Part shown: positions 61,696 to 64,000 of the stretch, in pieces
How the letters are laid out: each line of letters opens with the position of its first letter
Position numbering within the stretch: position 1 is the stretch's first letter
Source of the DNA: Vespa crabro
Taxonomy: Eukaryota > Arthropoda > Insecta > Hymenoptera > Vespidae
NCBI RefSeq assembly: GCF_910589235.1
Contig: NC_060955.1
Span: 8,445,694 to 8,509,693 of the forward strand
Length of the DNA stretch: 64,000 nucleotides
Direction: 5' to 3'
Program-made: the position numbers and the translations under genes
The notes under the pieces: model-generated
Database searches by the model: none
What the model saw: only the letters and a program-made list of their open reading frames with translations
Told to the model about the DNA's origin: nothing

Positions 61696-64000
61696 GTATC
61701 ATCGACTTTTTTTTTACTTTCAAGGAGAAATACTTCTTTTTTCTGTGTCTCGTATGTATCTCATATACATGTGGATATAATGTCAAGGATTCTTCGAACG
61801 TGAGAGGATTTATGTTTGCGAGTCCTTACAATTTTTCTTTTTCATACGAATCGAATCTTTTTACAACGATGACATTTTCATTTAATTTACCGAGTTAATC
61901 TTGTTTAAAGATGAAAACATTCTATGTATTTTAGGTAAACGTAAAATTTGTTATAAGAATGTGTAAGCATATATGTATCTCGATTACAAATTCTACACAT
62001 ATAGATACATAGATTTAAGTATTTATTTATAAGATCTTTCCAATTTTGTTAATCGTACTTTATTAATCTGAGAAAATCGAAGGTGAGATATTATTCGCTT
62101 AATTTTATTGTTATTTGTCACTTCGACGATTACTTCTTTTGAAATTTGATAGTATCTTTAATCATTGATTATATTCGTTTAATGCTTATCAGTGCACTCT
62201 TATAATGTTTACTCTTCTTTATCATGAATTAAGCTGTTTCCTTGATAAAATTTGATTGAAAGAATTCGATACTTTTTAGAAAATTTATTGTAATTTCTCT
62301 TGGTAACGTGTATTGAAAATTGAAATACGCAGAAAACGTAGAACGAGAATATTTTCTTAACAGAGAATTAATGAAACGCGTAACATTGTGTGTTTCCATT
62401 GGTTTTTAGGTCGTTACTCATCGATCAATCGTCGTTATCGTTTCTTAATTGCAGCGTATAAGTACATCTATCTCTTAATAGATCTCACGGTGTCGTTTAA
62501 TTATAGTTTACGTATGGGTATTAACGTTTAATGATTATTAAAGTTACAACCTCTGGTTGGTTTTATATATCGCACGAGAGATTAAGGTATTTAATTATAA
62601 TTATATAAGGTATAAAACTCTCGAATCTTTTTCAACGAGCTCATAATAGAATAAATTCATTATCAACGATCGAAAAATTAGGTTTTTCGATGCAAGGACA
62701 TTGAGAATGTGCAATGCATGAAAATAATAACGCTTAGAATTAGATTTATTCTCTTAAATATCACGGTCATGAATCTGACATCTTTTACAAATTCTCATTA
62801 TTATCAAGTAATCATCTTACGCAAGTAGTCTTACTCAGATTTCATTTTTAACAACTCCTTTACATAATTTCTCATAATGCATTCTCATCTTTCATTTTTT
62901 TTATTCGCCGATGCGATAATTTATAAATTTGATGTTCGAAGTAAGTAGAATACTTTTTTCCATTTTTTTTTGTTTATTAATTCTTCATCTTCGAGCAATT
63001 TTTGTTTAATCAAAAGTATCTTAATTAACGATGGTTGATGGTTTCGATCTCATTGTTAAATCATGGTATGCGTACAGTAAAGTGTTACGGTAGTAGACGT
63101 CATCATAAAGGCGATATTCTACGCTATTGTTTACAATTTGCATCGGACTGTGATAGTAAATTTAAGCGACAGACAGACATATATAAACCTCAATGTGGTA
63201 ACGCCGCTAATGGTTAATGGTGACGTAAGCGAGCAGCGTCAGTTCAAGGCTATCGCCTTTCCTATCTTCTTGGTCGAATCGTGTTCGCTCTTTCGCTCTC
63301 CGATTTCTTTTCCTGAATGTGTAATCTGTCTACATGGCGAGGAACGATTATTGCATGCCGTGATCAGAGATCGCCTTCGTTGATTTTCGTAAGAAGACGA
63401 ATAAATTAAATGGGAATTATATAGATATGTATTAAAAGAACGCATGTTTTAACATAAAGATCATTAAGTCTAAGCCCTTGTATCTTTCTGGTTTCTTGTA
63501 TGATTACATTAATTTTACATATATATTATGTATTTAGCTTCAGAAAATGATTTTATAAAATAGTCTCGGAGTAAAGTAATTCGGTCTCAGGAGAATAATG
63601 AGAACTTTTATTTTATATTTTATTTCTTACAAGCTCGACAATGATCATGGTGAACGCTCGCTATTATCTCTTTGAATAAACGATTACGAATAATATGTAT
63701 GCCGACGATGGTAAGGCTGGTTCTGCCCTAAAAGAAAAAGTCAGTAGTTGACGGTCCAATTGGGTCGATCGATAAGCTTCTGTGAGAGTCCTCTTGTATG
63801 TATAATATAGCTAGACAAACCATTTTCAAAGAAAAAATTAACGAAAATTGATCGATTTCTCGAATAAATTTTTGTTTTTATCAAAGATATTATTTTAGAT
63901 AAAAAAGTATGTTATTTTTTTATGGTTCGTACTGATAGTCTTAAAGGATTATCACTGAGGACTAGTATAACTATTGTAACGTATTTCTGGCAATTTTGAT
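61696..64000 (+). other. Putative intron, no further exon found
   Basis: AT-rich sequence follows the donor at 61,696. The open frame that continues for about 65 codons past the donor is intronic in composition. I found no CH-domain exon or other convincing exon before the window ends; GC-richer sequence at about 63,020-63,380 has short frames on both strands but no recognised motif. Confidence 0.5.

Noticed and set aside
1..64000. CRISPR arrays, bacterial operons, tRNA or rRNA genes
   Set aside because: The tandem arrays have no spacers, genes are spliced, and I saw no cloverleaf or rRNA motif by eye; a tRNA scan could still find one.

Overview
This window is insect nuclear DNA, most likely from a hymenopteran. 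It is AT-rich, crowded with (GA/TC)n and (TA)n microsatellites, has spliced genes with GT-AG introns, and carries mariner, Tc1 and piggyBac relics. The order is an inference from overall character; no rRNA, tRNA or mitochondrial marker fixes it.

Layout. Positions 1 to about 35,600 are gene-poor DNA (intergenic or a very long intron). They are dominated by simple repeats, two old minisatellites (about 12.2-13.2 kb and 25.1-25.6 kb) and one large inverted-repeat element (27.03-27.56 kb). Two short GC-rich, splice-flanked segments (6,338-6,416 and 8,484-8,580, + strand) are the best exon candidates there. Positions 35,840-42,559 hold a minus-strand cluster of fast-evolving, low-complexity, Cys/Pro/Lys-rich genes. 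The largest is a four-exon gene with a mitochondrial-type leader and about 30 copies of DPCKKP/DPCAKP/DPCKK, recalling the sperm mitochondrial protein Don juan of Drosophila. Its neighbours are a 539-residue Cys/Pro-rich protein with a presequence-like N-terminus, a 69-residue Cys/Pro-rich product, and an acidic/basic exon preceded by a long poly(A) tract (sense strand). I read this as a probable male-germline gene cluster.

Positions 43.1-51.2 kb are a graveyard. It contains an unprocessed, stop-ridden pseudogene of the splicing factor crooked neck (HAT repeats), a decayed piggyBac transposase, an almost open mariner transposase with a small internal deletion, and a complete but dead Tc1-type element whose inverted repeats and TA duplications can be seen. 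Immediately beyond is a five-exon HPF1 gene (51,863-54,423, + strand), the PARP1/2 cofactor. It has an N-terminal PBZ zinc finger joined to the HPF1 fold.

Positions 55.2-61.7 kb carry two alternative 5' ends, each with its own TATA-like box. Both encode Ser/Pro-rich unstructured N-termini that turn into short helical ends, and both exit in splice phase 1. They probably join a common downstream gene outside the window. A giant actin-binding cytoskeletal protein of the nesprin (Msp300) or spectraplakin type is my working guess. The last 2.3 kb is intron-like.
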